DNA of 59,224 nt from Muribaculaceae bacterium (GTDB lineage: Bacteria > Bacteroidota > Bacteroidia > Bacteroidales > Muribaculaceae): assembly GCA_022509125.1 (NCBI GenBank), contig JAFLTU010000010.1, positions 1 to 59,224 of the forward strand. Reading direction: 5' to 3'. The notes beneath the pieces are model-generated. The model did no database searches and was not told where the DNA came from. It worked only from the letters and a program-made list of their open reading frames with translations. Positions within the stretch are counted from its first letter, which is position 1; the number at the start of each line of letters is the position of its first letter. Positions 7,315 to 14,984 of this stretch are shown here, piece after piece. A program made the translations under genes and the position numbers.

Positions 7315-8430
7315 ATGATTACGCAGGAACAATATAAGGAGGCATGTGAAAGAAGGGATGCTTTGAAAAGATATCTCGATATCGACAATAAGAAAATCGA
7401 GGTGGAGGAAGAGGAGCTACGCACCCATGTGGCCGATTTTTGGGACGACAGGGAGAAGGCGGAGGCTCAAATGCGTAAAATCAAAGAGCTCCATTTCTGG
7501 ATCGATGAGTATGCAGAACTCGAAAAGATGACCGAGGAGCTTACCCTTGCCTTCGATTTCCTTAAGGAGGAATTAGTGACGGAAGATGAGATCGACGCTC
7601 TCTATGCAAAATTGATCGAAAAAATCGAGAAACTCGAATTGCGTAATATGCTGCGCCGAGAGGAAGACAAACTCGGTGTGGTCTTGAAGATTAATTCAGG
7701 GGCCGGAGGCACAGAAAGCCAAGACTGGGCCCAGATGCTCATGCGTCTATATCTTCGCTATGCAGAGAAACATGGATATAAGACCTCGGTGGCCCAACTC
7801 CTCGAGGGCGATGATGCTGGAATCAAATCTGTCACAATCAATATAGAGGGCGACTATGCTTATGGTTTCTTAAAGAGCGAAAACGGGGTCCACCGTCTTG
7901 TAAGAGTGAGTCCTTATAATGCGCAAGGGAAACGTATGACCTCCTTTGCATCGGTTTTTGTCACCCCTCTCGTTGACGATTCTATTGAAATCAACGTGGA
8001 ACCTGCAAGAGTATCCTGGGATACATTCCGTTCAGGAGGAGCCGGAGGCCAGAACGTCAACAAGGTGGAATCAGGCGTCAGGCTACGTTATCAATATAAA
8101 GACCCTTATACGGGAGAGGAAGAGGAAATCCTGATTGAAAACACTGAAACTCGCGACCAACCCAAGAACAAGGAGAACGCCATGCGTCAATTGAAGTCGA
8201 TTCTCTATGACAAAGAATTGAAACACCGAATGGAGGAGCAGGCGAAAGTGGAGGCAGGCAAGAAAAAAATTGAATGGGGAAGCCAGATCAGAAGCTATGT
8301 GTTTGACGACCGAAGGGTGAAAGACCATCGCACCAACCATCAGACCTCCGACGTGGGGGGAGTGATGGATGGAGACATCGATGCCTTCATCAAAGCCTAT
8401 CTCATGGAATTCGCCGGCAGCGAAGCTTGA
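7315..8430 (+). CDS. prfB: Peptide chain release factor 2, no programmed frameshift
   Basis: 371 aa class I release factor. The peptidyl-tRNA hydrolysis loop is RSGGAGGQNVNK (GGQ near residue 248) and the C-terminus has the GSQIRSYVFDDRRVKDHR block. The codon-recognition tripeptide reads Ser-Pro-Tyr (VSPYNAQGKRM) where E. coli RF2 has Ser-Pro-Phe. The region that holds the UGA frameshift site in many prfB genes is present in one continuous frame (RDALKRYLDID), so the autoregulatory frameshift is absent. It starts 65 bp after the acyl-CoA ligase with no obvious promoter box and may be read through from meaB. Confidence 0.95.
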   Translation: MITQEQYKEACERRDALKRYLDIDNKKIEVEEEELRTHVADFWDDREKAEAQMRKIKELHFWIDEYAELEKMTEELTLAFDFLKEELVTEDEIDALYAKLIEKIEKLELRNMLRREEDKLGVVLKINSGAGGTESQDWAQMLMRLYLRYAEKHGYKTSVAQLLEGDDAGIKSVTINIEGDYAYGFLKSENGVHRLVRVSPYNAQGKRMTSFASVFVTPLVDDSIEINVEPARVSWDTFRSGGAGGQNVNKVESGVRLRYQYKDPYTGEEEEILIENTETRDQPKNKENAMRQLKSILYDKELKHRMEEQAKVEAGKKKIEWGSQIRSYVFDDRRVKDHRTNHQTSDVGGVMDGDIDAFIKAYLMEFAGSEA

Positions 8431-8520
8431 GGTGTCAAGGGCAATTGCCATGGCCAAGGGAAAAGAGTCTCACAAGTTTAAAACAATATATAGAAAACTG
8501 TAACCCTAAACCTTAAAGGG

Positions 8521-8557
8521 GTCTTGTTTGTTAATTATAAAAACATTAAAACAAGAC
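8521..8557. repeat. Inverted repeat just upstream of the SDR gene
   Basis: GTCTTGTTT at 8521-8529 and AAACAAGAC at 8549-8557 are perfect inverted 9-bp arms with a 19-bp AT-rich spacer. The second arm ends 4 bp before the ATG at 8562. It could be an operator or a hairpin that covers the start codon. Confidence 0.5.
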
Positions 8558-8561
8558 AATT

Positions 8562-9374
8562 ATGAAAAAAGTAGTTATAATGGGCGCCTCCTCGGGGATG
8601 GGTTACGGTGTTGCCGAAGCTTTGGCATCAAGAGGTGTTAAAATCGGTATTGCAGCGCGCCACACTGAGTCGATGAAGGCTCTGAAGGATAAATATCCGG
8701 AATTTGTTGAATATGCGCAGATCGATATAACCAAACCCGAAGCAGTGGGGCAGCTGAACGACCTCATCGAGGAACTCGGAGGTATGGACATATATTTCCA
8801 TGTGGCAGGCGAATACAGCGAAAATCTTTATCTTGACCCGGAGACCGACGTTAAGGTCGCTGAATGTAATTGCTGCGGATTCGCAAGGATGATAAGCGCC
8901 GCTTATCGTTATTTCCGCTCCAATAAGAAAAAGGGTCAGATTGCGGCCATAACCTCAGTGGCCGGCACTCGCGGAATCGGTAGGTTGGCAGCCTATTCTT
9001 CTTCGAAGAAATTCGGTCAATGGTATCTTGATGCCCTTGAGCAAATGTCGAATGCTGAGAAAACCGGTATTTCTTTCACTGATATCCGACCGGGATGGGT
9101 CAGAACCCCATTGGAAAACCCCGACGAGAATTATCCGATGAATATGACGGTAGATTATGTAGTGCCCAAGATTATCAAGGCTATAGTAAGAAAATACCGT
9201 GTAGCAGTAGTGGACTGGCGTTGGAATATCTTCACAGGTGTTTGGCGTTCTATTCCGCAGGCTCTCTGGGTAAAGATAAACCCCACAATTTCCACACCCG
9301 ACGCCGACTATCCCACCACAAGACAATTGAGGAGAGAAATGAAAAGCGGGAAAACAGAATCAGAAATTTCCTAA
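8562..9374 (+). CDS. Short-chain dehydrogenase/reductase
   Basis: 270 aa classical SDR. The cofactor motif is GASSGMGYGVA at residues 8-18 and the catalytic Y-x3-K is YSSSK near residue 146, preceded by an SVAGTRG segment with the active-site Ser. The C-terminal 40 residues (WRNIFTG-like, WRSIPQALW) extend beyond the core and could be membrane-associating. It probably reduces or oxidises a small cytoplasmic substrate with NAD(P); which one is unknown. It stands alone between an inverted repeat and a strong terminator. Confidence 0.88.
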   Translation: MKKVVIMGASSGMGYGVAEALASRGVKIGIAARHTESMKALKDKYPEFVEYAQIDITKPEAVGQLNDLIEELGGMDIYFHVAGEYSENLYLDPETDVKVAECNCCGFARMISAAYRYFRSNKKKGQIAAITSVAGTRGIGRLAAYSSSKKFGQWYLDALEQMSNAEKTGISFTDIRPGWVRTPLENPDENYPMNMTVDYVVPKIIKAIVRKYRVAVVDWRWNIFTGVWRSIPQALWVKINPTISTPDADYPTTRQLRREMKSGKTESEIS

Positions 9375-9398
9375 GGTAAAATTTAATAAGAAAGAAAA

Positions 9399-9432
9399 GG
9401 GCTCCGTTTGAATTCAAGCGGGGCCTCTTTTA
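9399..9432 (+). terminator. Strong intrinsic terminator after the SDR gene
   Basis: A 12-bp stem with two G-T pairs (left arm 9399-9410, right arm 9415-9426) and the loop AATT is followed by CTTTTATTT. It lies between the plus-strand SDR gene and the converging minus-strand lipoprotein gene and could serve both directions. Confidence 0.75.
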
Positions 9433-9489
9433 TTTAACTTAGCTTTGATTCAGTCGTGGTATATGATTCCCGGTCTTGTTCAATCATGT

Positions 9490-9960
9490 TTAATGTTTGA
9501 TAAGCACCACTGTTGAATCTTCATTATAGAGGGTTAGATGGTGGGAATCAGTGAAATTCACGTTGAATGTGACCGGGTTTGAATGAATTCCGTATTGAAG
9601 CAGCGTCAAGTCGAAATTTTCATGACTGCTGAATGGAAACTCGAGCCAAAGGGTTTCCCCGTCATAGCGCATATTTCCTTGGGTGAACAAAGCCCCGTAA
9701 TACGTCAGGTCGCAGGTATGGAGATTGAAGTTATAAAAAAGACGCTGGTCAATCACTATTTCAACCGGAGGAGGAGTAACCTCCATAACTTCCCACTGCC
9801 CATCGAGGTCGCCATTGATCGGAGCCTTCTGGCAACCTGAAAATAATATAGGAACAACAACCATTAAAAGCGGCAAGATTATGGCTACACATCTTCGACC
9901 ATTAGTTCCTAAACGGGAAATGGGGACAAGGTGATATAATATTTTTTTAATCTTAATCAC
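9490..9960 (-). CDS. Small lipocalin-like lipoprotein
   Basis: 156 aa. The start is a GTG six bases after the Wzi stop. A hydrophobic stretch MVVVPILFSGC ends in a lipobox Cys near residue 43, so a lipoprotein is predicted. The mature part begins with GDLDGQWEVMEV and has alternating strands, as in the lipocalin-like lipoproteins of Bacteroidetes (DLxGxW start). It ends the Wzi operon on the minus strand and may assist at the outer membrane, but no function is established. Confidence 0.7.
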   Translation of the reverse strand: MIKIKKILYHLVPISRLGTNGRRCVAIILPLLMVVVPILFSGCQKAPINGDLDGQWEVMEVTPPPVEIVIDQRLFYNFNLHTCDLTYYGALFTQGNMRYDGETLWLEFPFSSHENFDLTLLQYGIHSNPVTFNVNFTDSHHLTLYNEDSTVVLIKH

Positions 9961-9966
9961 TTGAGG

Positions 9967-11439
9967 TCAGTTGTTTTTCTTTAATGAAAGCCCTCCTTCA
10001 TAGCCAAGCGAGATCATTCCTCCGAAATTGTTGCCAAGCAAAGGACCTTTATCCCAGGCTATTGCACCTTTTGCAAAAAATCCTTTGAGTGCTTTGCCTT
10101 TATATGCCACCTCCATGAGGCCGCTGCAGTTGTCCATCCGTCGGGGGAGGGGAAACCAATATGTGCCCCAGTTTTGAGTGAAAGTAAGCAAGAATCTCCA
10201 CCTTAAGCCCGGAAGGGGGTCTCCTTCCAACGCAATATGATTTGCCTTGAAACGGGTGTTATAGATGGCAAGCCGATGGTCACGATTATAAAGTGGAGAG
10301 ATGGCCAACGGTGTTCCTATAGTCATACCCCATGTTTGCCAGCAAGAATACAGATAATGATTATAATAGTTGTCTCGGCCACTCACCTGTTCAGGCACCT
10401 GAGGAGTTGAATTATTGTTGACGGCACCCGTCTGGTCGGTGGTGCAGACATTTTCGTAAACCACTCGACTCACAAAGGGATTGCGAGGCAAAGTGACCTC
10501 CACTCCATATAATCCATCCTTCCAAATGCCATATTCAAAGGTCATCTGAGAATGGTCTTCAAAATAATGTTCCCAATAACCTTTTATCTTGAGACCCTTC
10601 AAAGGCTCCCAACGAAGGGCAATGGAATACTCGCCATTCATGTTTCCTTGCACGTTTGTCTGGTCGCTCACAGGAGTTTTCTCACTTCCGGCCAAAGGTA
10701 TGATAGCCTTTACCCAGTCCTCAAAGGCTGTGGGCATCTTGATAACTCCGTGGGGCATATAAATGCTGCCGCCGAACTGTGTGCCCATTTCAATGCCCAC
10801 GTCCAAAGTGAGAGGATAAACCTTTTCGTTGCCTACCCTGAAAGAGAAACCCCGGCTACAAAGTAAAACATTGGAATTCCTTCTTGTGCCCTTTTCCACC
10901 CAGCTAAGTTGCCACTTGGAATCTGTAAACATTCCGTAAGCAAGATAGAGGTTAACAGAAAACCATTCCTTGGTACCCCATACGGGAGCAAAACCATAGG
11001 TCCCTACCCGGATCTGTGGAATCGGAAGAAAGTTATTCGAAAATAGAAGGTCGCCTGTAGAAAGATGCGGATCGTTATATTTGCTTACGAATTCCCGACT
11101 CCCTATACTGATCCATAGCCGGCGGTATTTCAATTCTGCAAATAATTGTTGCACCCTAAAGGCTCCGGGGAGCCTCCATCCTGCAACCAGGTCAGCGCCT
11201 ACACCCAAGGAAAATCTCTTCTCCGGCTGCAGAGGCAGTTCCACGCCGGCCTTCACATAGCCATTATTGAATTCCGGAGAACCCAGCCCATAGAGGTTGC
11301 TGACAAGCCAGAAAGGAGTGTTCTCTCCTCCGGAAAATGAGGCTCTTGTCTCAGCTTTATAAAGCAGAGAGTCGGCCACAACAGATCCCAAAGTCTTCTG
11401 AGGGGAGACTATCCCTATAAATAGGGGAAACCACAACAA
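9967..11439 (-). CDS. Capsule assembly Wzi-family outer-membrane protein
   Basis: At least 490 aa. The family is recognisable from ETRASFSGGENTPFWLVSN near the mature N-terminus, from WISIGSREF, and from the many aromatic beta-strands ending in YEGGLSLKKN. Wzi-type barrels bind polysaccharide at the outer surface. The given start is a TTG. There is no ATG in any frame back to the promoter, and the open frame continues to a TAG at 11515-11517. A CTG at 11509-11511 followed by a Lys codon would give a proper positively charged signal-peptide start, so the true protein may be 24 residues longer. It is transcribed divergently from the TagO-like gene at the edge of the polysaccharide locus. Confidence 0.85.
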   Translation of the reverse strand: MLWFPLFIGIVSPQKTLGSVVADSLLYKAETRASFSGGENTPFWLVSNLYGLGSPEFNNGYVKAGVELPLQPEKRFSLGVGADLVAGWRLPGAFRVQQLFAELKYRRLWISIGSREFVSKYNDPHLSTGDLLFSNNFLPIPQIRVGTYGFAPVWGTKEWFSVNLYLAYGMFTDSKWQLSWVEKGTRRNSNVLLCSRGFSFRVGNEKVYPLTLDVGIEMGTQFGGSIYMPHGVIKMPTAFEDWVKAIIPLAGSEKTPVSDQTNVQGNMNGEYSIALRWEPLKGLKIKGYWEHYFEDHSQMTFEYGIWKDGLYGVEVTLPRNPFVSRVVYENVCTTDQTGAVNNNSTPQVPEQVSGRDNYYNHYLYSCWQTWGMTIGTPLAISPLYNRDHRLAIYNTRFKANHIALEGDPLPGLRWRFLLTFTQNWGTYWFPLPRRMDNCSGLMEVAYKGKALKGFFAKGAIAWDKGPLLGNNFGGMISLGYEGGLSLKKNN

Positions 11440-11533
11440 GAGAAGCCGTTGAAAATTCCAACGCCTTTTCGCTTTAGAGTTTTCCTTTTTTTTCTCTTGA
11501 GTTATCTTCAGATTCTAAGGGTATTTGTTGCTA

Positions 11534-11565
11534 CAAATTTAATATAAAATGCACTTATAGGCAAA
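11534..11565 (-). promoter_or_regulatory. Promoter of the wzi-lipoprotein operon
   Basis: Minus strand TTTG at 11565-11562, 20 bases, then TAAATTTG at 11541-11534: both boxes match the Bacteroidetes consensus. The transcript would start near 11530-11527. Confidence 0.7.
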
Positions 11566-11592
11566 GAATTTTAGTATTCAGCAAAAAAAAGC

Positions 11593-11600
11593 TATATTTG
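11593..11600 (+). promoter_or_regulatory. -7 box of the polysaccharide initiating-transferase operon
   Basis: TATATTTG matches TAnnTTTG. It is divergent from the wzi promoter, and the two boxes are about 50 bp apart. An ATG begins four bases after it at 11605. Confidence 0.6.
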
Positions 11601-11604
11601 CAAA

Positions 11605-11652
11605 ATGCTTTTTATATGGAGATTTCCGTCCCCACTAAGAAAGCCTCCTTGA
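11605..11652 (+). CDS. Possible leaderless 15-codon leader peptide before the TagO-like gene
   Basis: The frame reads MLFIWRFPSPLRKPP then TGA. Its ATG lies four bases after a perfect -7 box, the same spacing as seen at meaB and the SDR at 42337, so it would be the first codon of the mRNA. The TGA ends one base before the ATG of the TagO-like gene, so reinitiation or coupling is likely if it is translated. The Pro-Pro-stop end is a context known in other bacteria to slow termination. There is no independent evidence of translation. Confidence 0.35.
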   Translation: MLFIWRFPSPLRKPP

Positions 11653-11653
11653 C

Positions 11654-12781
11654 ATGGATAGTTGGATACTCAACGATATAATAACATTTTTCGTCTCTCT
11701 TTTTCTTGCAGGAATCATCATCCCGCAAATTCTTCTTATAGCATTCCGCAAGAAGCTCTTTGACGAAATCGACGACCGCAAGATTCATAAAGGAGTGGTG
11801 CCCAGACTCGGCGGCATCGCTTTCTTTCCCTCGATTCTTTTCTCTTTCGCAATAGTGGTTGGGTTCACCCTCAAATACCATGGTTGGGAAGTGGCCGGAA
11901 TTTATTTCGAAAACACTGTGCCCTTCTATTTCATGATTTGTGCGGTCCTCCTCATGTTTCTTGTAGGTATAGCCGACGACTTGATCGGGGTCAGATACAT
12001 GGCTAAGTTTGCAGTGCAGATTTTAGCTTCAATTCTTATCGTCTTTTCCGGGGTCTACATCGACAACTTCTTCGGACTCTTCTGGATTCACGACATCTAC
12101 AATTGGATAGGATGGATAGTGACGGCATTTATGGTGGTCTACGTGGTCAATGCCATCAATCTAATCGACGGGATCGACGGGTTAGCCTCGGGGCTTAGCA
12201 CGGTGGCTTTCGTTTTCTATGCCATAATCTTCTTTTTCGCCGGAAAATACTCCTATTCTATGCTGGCAGCCGCAGGAGCCGGCACGCTTCTCCCATTCTT
12301 CTACTACAATGTCTTCGGACAGGCCAACAAACAGAAGAAGATATTTATGGGCGACACCGGGGCTCTTACTACCGGTATGATATTGATATTTTGCGCCATT
12401 GGAATGCTCCATATTGGCGATATACCCCTGGCCGAAGACTATAATCCGGTGATTCTTGGTATCTCGCCGCTGATTATTCCCCTGTTCGACGTGGTCAGAG
12501 TCTATATCCATCGCGTCGTCAGGCACCATAACCCTTTCCTGCCCGACAAATCTCATATCCACCACAAACTTCTGGCCCTGGGACTTAACCAACGAATTGC
12601 GCTGACAATCATCATGTTGTGGTCGATGTTTTTCATCGTAATCAACATGCTCCTTTCAGAATTTATCAATCCCACTTTCATCATTCTTGCCGACCTTGCA
12701 ATCTGGACAGGTGTGAACTTCGGACTCTCAAAAGCCATTGCCAACCGTGAAAGCAAACTCGGCAAAACTCTTTTCGAATAA
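11654..12781 (+). CDS. MraY/WecA/TagO-type undecaprenyl-phosphate sugar-1-phosphate transferase
   Basis: 375 aa with about ten membrane helices. Signature motifs: the N-terminal DERKIHKGVVPRLGG-like segment (DDRKIHKGVVPRLGG), the aspartate pair AIADDLIG-like GIADDLIGVR, NAINLIDGIDGLASG near residue 168, FMGDTGAL near 232 and the HHK of SHIHHKLLALG near 298. The family transfers a sugar-1-phosphate, typically GlcNAc-1-P, to undecaprenyl phosphate to start polysaccharide synthesis. It heads the plus-strand part of the polysaccharide locus with the export lipoprotein 4 bp downstream. A short leader peptide may control its translation. Confidence 0.92.
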   Translation: MDSWILNDIITFFVSLFLAGIIIPQILLIAFRKKLFDEIDDRKIHKGVVPRLGGIAFFPSILFSFAIVVGFTLKYHGWEVAGIYFENTVPFYFMICAVLLMFLVGIADDLIGVRYMAKFAVQILASILIVFSGVYIDNFFGLFWIHDIYNWIGWIVTAFMVVYVVNAINLIDGIDGLASGLSTVAFVFYAIIFFFAGKYSYSMLAAAGAGTLLPFFYYNVFGQANKQKKIFMGDTGALTTGMILIFCAIGMLHIGDIPLAEDYNPVILGISPLIIPLFDVVRVYIHRVVRHHNPFLPDKSHIHHKLLALGLNQRIALTIIMLWSMFFIVINMLLSEFINPTFIILADLAIWTGVNFGLSKAIANRESKLGKTLFE

Positions 12782-12785
12782 AATC

Positions 12786-13643
12786 ATGTCTCGCTACAAA
12801 GCTATAAAACCTCTTCTGTCTCTGACAGCTCTCTTCTTAATGATCTTGACAACCGGATGCCACACTCCCAAGGATGTGGCCTATTTTCAAGATACCATCA
12901 CAGAAGGGTTGATATTGCCGCAAAATGGGGAACTCAAAATCGAGCCCAACGACAAGCTCTCGATTGTGGTTAAGACGATGGATCCCACTCTATCATCCTT
13001 GTTCAATCTCTCGGCCTCCACAGAACGAGTGGGCGAATCTGTGCCCCAGATTTCTACAGGAGCCGGAAACATCAGAAACTCTACGACTCTCTCTTCCGGT
13101 ATATCCAAATACACCGTTACTCCTCAAGGCACTATTGATTTCCCAGTGTTGGGCGAACTCAAAGTGGCCGGAATGACCAGAAATGAGCTCGCAGGATTTA
13201 TCAAAGGAGAACTCATGGGACGCGATCTGGCCAAAGACCCTGTAGTCACTGTGGAATTTATAAATATGGGGGTCTCAATGCTCGGAGAGGTGAACCGTCC
13301 CGGGCTGTATGACATCGCTCAGGATAAAATCTCTATCATTGAGGCTATCTCTATGGCCGGTGACCTCAATCTTCAAGGGAAAAGAGAAAATGTCACCGTT
13401 ATTCGCGAGGAAAACGGGGTTGCCAAAAATTATAAAGTAGACCTGACAAATTTTCAGGAATTAACCCAGTCTCCTGTCTACTATCTTAAGCAAGGCGATA
13501 TCGTCTACGTCGAACCCAACGATATGCGGAAACGCCAGACCACTACCAACGGAAATAATGTTTACACAACCGGTTTCTGGATCTCTGTGGCCTCTCTCTT
13601 GACATCTGTCACAACCACAGTGGGAGTCTTTGTTCTCCGTTAA
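12786..13643 (+). CDS. Wza-type polysaccharide export lipoprotein
   Basis: 285 aa from the ATG at 12786; the longer frame to 12738 overlaps the previous gene and lacks a signal-peptide logic. Lipobox LTTGC gives a lipid-modified Cys at about residue 25. The poly_export domain follows (KIEPNDKLSIVV, then YTVTPQGTIDFPVLGELKVAG), then an SLBB-type domain (VSMLGEVNRPGLYDI). A C-terminal hydrophobic segment (VASLLTSVTTTVGVFVL) fits the Wza/BexD outer-membrane helix. It forms the export channel that works with the Wzc-type kinase encoded at 23.5-25.9 kb. A terminator follows directly. Confidence 0.92.
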   Translation: MSRYKAIKPLLSLTALFLMILTTGCHTPKDVAYFQDTITEGLILPQNGELKIEPNDKLSIVVKTMDPTLSSLFNLSASTERVGESVPQISTGAGNIRNSTTLSSGISKYTVTPQGTIDFPVLGELKVAGMTRNELAGFIKGELMGRDLAKDPVVTVEFINMGVSMLGEVNRPGLYDIAQDKISIIEAISMAGDLNLQGKRENVTVIREENGVAKNYKVDLTNFQELTQSPVYYLKQGDIVYVEPNDMRKRQTTTNGNNVYTTGFWISVASLLTSVTTTVGVFVLR

Positions 13644-13665
13644 GAAACGATTTTAACCTAAAAAT

Positions 13666-13698
13666 AAAAGTTTGCATCCACATGGTGCAAACTTTTTT
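13666..13698 (+). terminator. Bidirectional terminator between converging genes
   Basis: AAAAGTTTGCA at 13666-13676 pairs with TGCAAACTTTT at 13686-13696, and CC/GG pairs inside the loop. T residues follow on the plus strand and A residues precede the stem, so it can act on both strands between the export lipoprotein and the glycosidase-like gene. Confidence 0.85.
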
Positions 13699-13721
13699 CA
13701 TATTTTGAGGAAAACTCTGTT

Positions 13722-14984
13722 TTATATTTCTTGGAAAATTGCGATTCCTCCTTTACTAAGTGTCTTGGATATTTGCGATTCCTCGCCATATTGAGTCTCC
13801 TTGGCATCTGTGAGATCGGCAACCTTTTTTGTCTTTGCAACCTTTAGAGTAACTTTTTGAGTGGCTGTCACATCATGATTTACCAACACGATGAATTTAC
13901 CGGACTTTGTTTCAATTCGGGAGACCAAGACACCGGCATTACCCGATGTGATTGAAGAGAAAGGACCGATGGCTCCGGAAAGTTTTGTGGTGTTATTGTA
14001 AATTTTACTACCTGTGTGTCTAACTTCCACGACGTTTGACTCATAGAAGACATGGTTGAATCTCTTGACTAACGCGTTAACTTTTTTTGCGTCGTACCAG
14101 GCCTTTGTTTTATTGCCTTTAAGATCGATTAAAGCGGAAGTATAGTTTTCTGTAGACGAGCTTTTTCTTTGTGCATAGGTCCAGTAAGCGATTCCTTGTG
14201 CGCCATAAGCCAAGGCTGAAAAGACGGCGAAACTAAGATAGGCTTCATTGGCAGGTGGCCTGACTGTGGTGCCCGCTTTGAATGCCATGCTCTGCACATA
14301 ACTCCAGAAAGGTCTTTGGCTTTGCTTTGATACGGAATACATGGCTTCCAATGCCGTGAAGAAGGTGTCGTAGGCAACGCTGAGTTTTCCGTTTTTAATA
14401 AACATGGGATACATATCGAAACTCAGCATTTGGGGTCGGTACATCTTATCAACATACTCTACCATGGCTTTATAATCCTTCATGGTTTTTTTATAATCTC
14501 CTTCGAGAGATCCAAATAGATTCATAAAGATAAGTTTGTCGGGAGCGAGCTGATAAAGCTCCTGATAACTTTTTTGATATGTGGCCAAATCTTTATATGC
14601 CGGTTCGTCTTTGAATTTCCATCCGGCCACATATTTATTTCTCTTGAAGGTATTGACAAAAGATTTCGCTTTGCCATTATAGAAATCTGTGCTCGCTACA
14701 AGATATTTTAACTTCAGGTTTCCGATAAGAGAAAATTCATGAAGATAATTTTGTGTGGAATATCCTTCCGTGACAAGATTGAATCCACAATCCACGATAT
14801 CCTCATATCCTTGATGGGAGGATTTGACCCCCGGAGGGAAGGGAGTAGAGGCAAGGATGGTGATTTCTCCCGGAGTGGGATTTACATAGGGATAATTCTT
14901 AGTCTGGGCCTTTACACACATGGGAATGGTGAACATGAAGACCGCTATAAGAATTGAACTTAAAAAACGATGATTATTCTTCAT
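13722..14984 (-). CDS. Secreted glycoside-hydrolase-like protein
   Basis: 420 aa from the ATG at 14982-14984; the longer frame would start with TTG. A signal peptide ends near VKAQ. The central region looks like a TIM-barrel glycosidase related to beta-galactosidase-type folds: GWKFKDEPAYKDL carries a DEP motif where clan GH-A members have an acid, MLSFDMYPMF follows, then QGIAYWTYAQ. The C-terminal 100 residues form beta-strands (FIVLVNHDVTATQKVTLKV). It overlaps the end of the esterase gene by 11 bp, so the two are co-translated. Placement inside the polysaccharide locus suggests a role in trimming or degrading the exported glycan; that is inference. Family assignment is tentative. Confidence 0.6.
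   Translation of the reverse strand: MKNNHRFLSSILIAVFMFTIPMCVKAQTKNYPYVNPTPGEITILASTPFPPGVKSSHQGYEDIVDCGFNLVTEGYSTQNYLHEFSLIGNLKLKYLVASTDFYNGKAKSFVNTFKRNKYVAGWKFKDEPAYKDLATYQKSYQELYQLAPDKLIFMNLFGSLEGDYKKTMKDYKAMVEYVDKMYRPQMLSFDMYPMFIKNGKLSVAYDTFFTALEAMYSVSKQSQRPFWSYVQSMAFKAGTTVRPPANEAYLSFAVFSALAYGAQGIAYWTYAQRKSSSTENYTSALIDLKGNKTKAWYDAKKVNALVKRFNHVFYESNVVEVRHTGSKIYNNTTKLSGAIGPFSSITSGNAGVLVSRIETKSGKFIVLVNHDVTATQKVTLKVAKTKKVADLTDAKETQYGEESQISKTLSKGGIAIFQEI

Noticed and set aside
7315..7400. Programmed frameshift in prfB
   Set aside because: The homologous segment is open in a single frame with a normal ATG start upstream.
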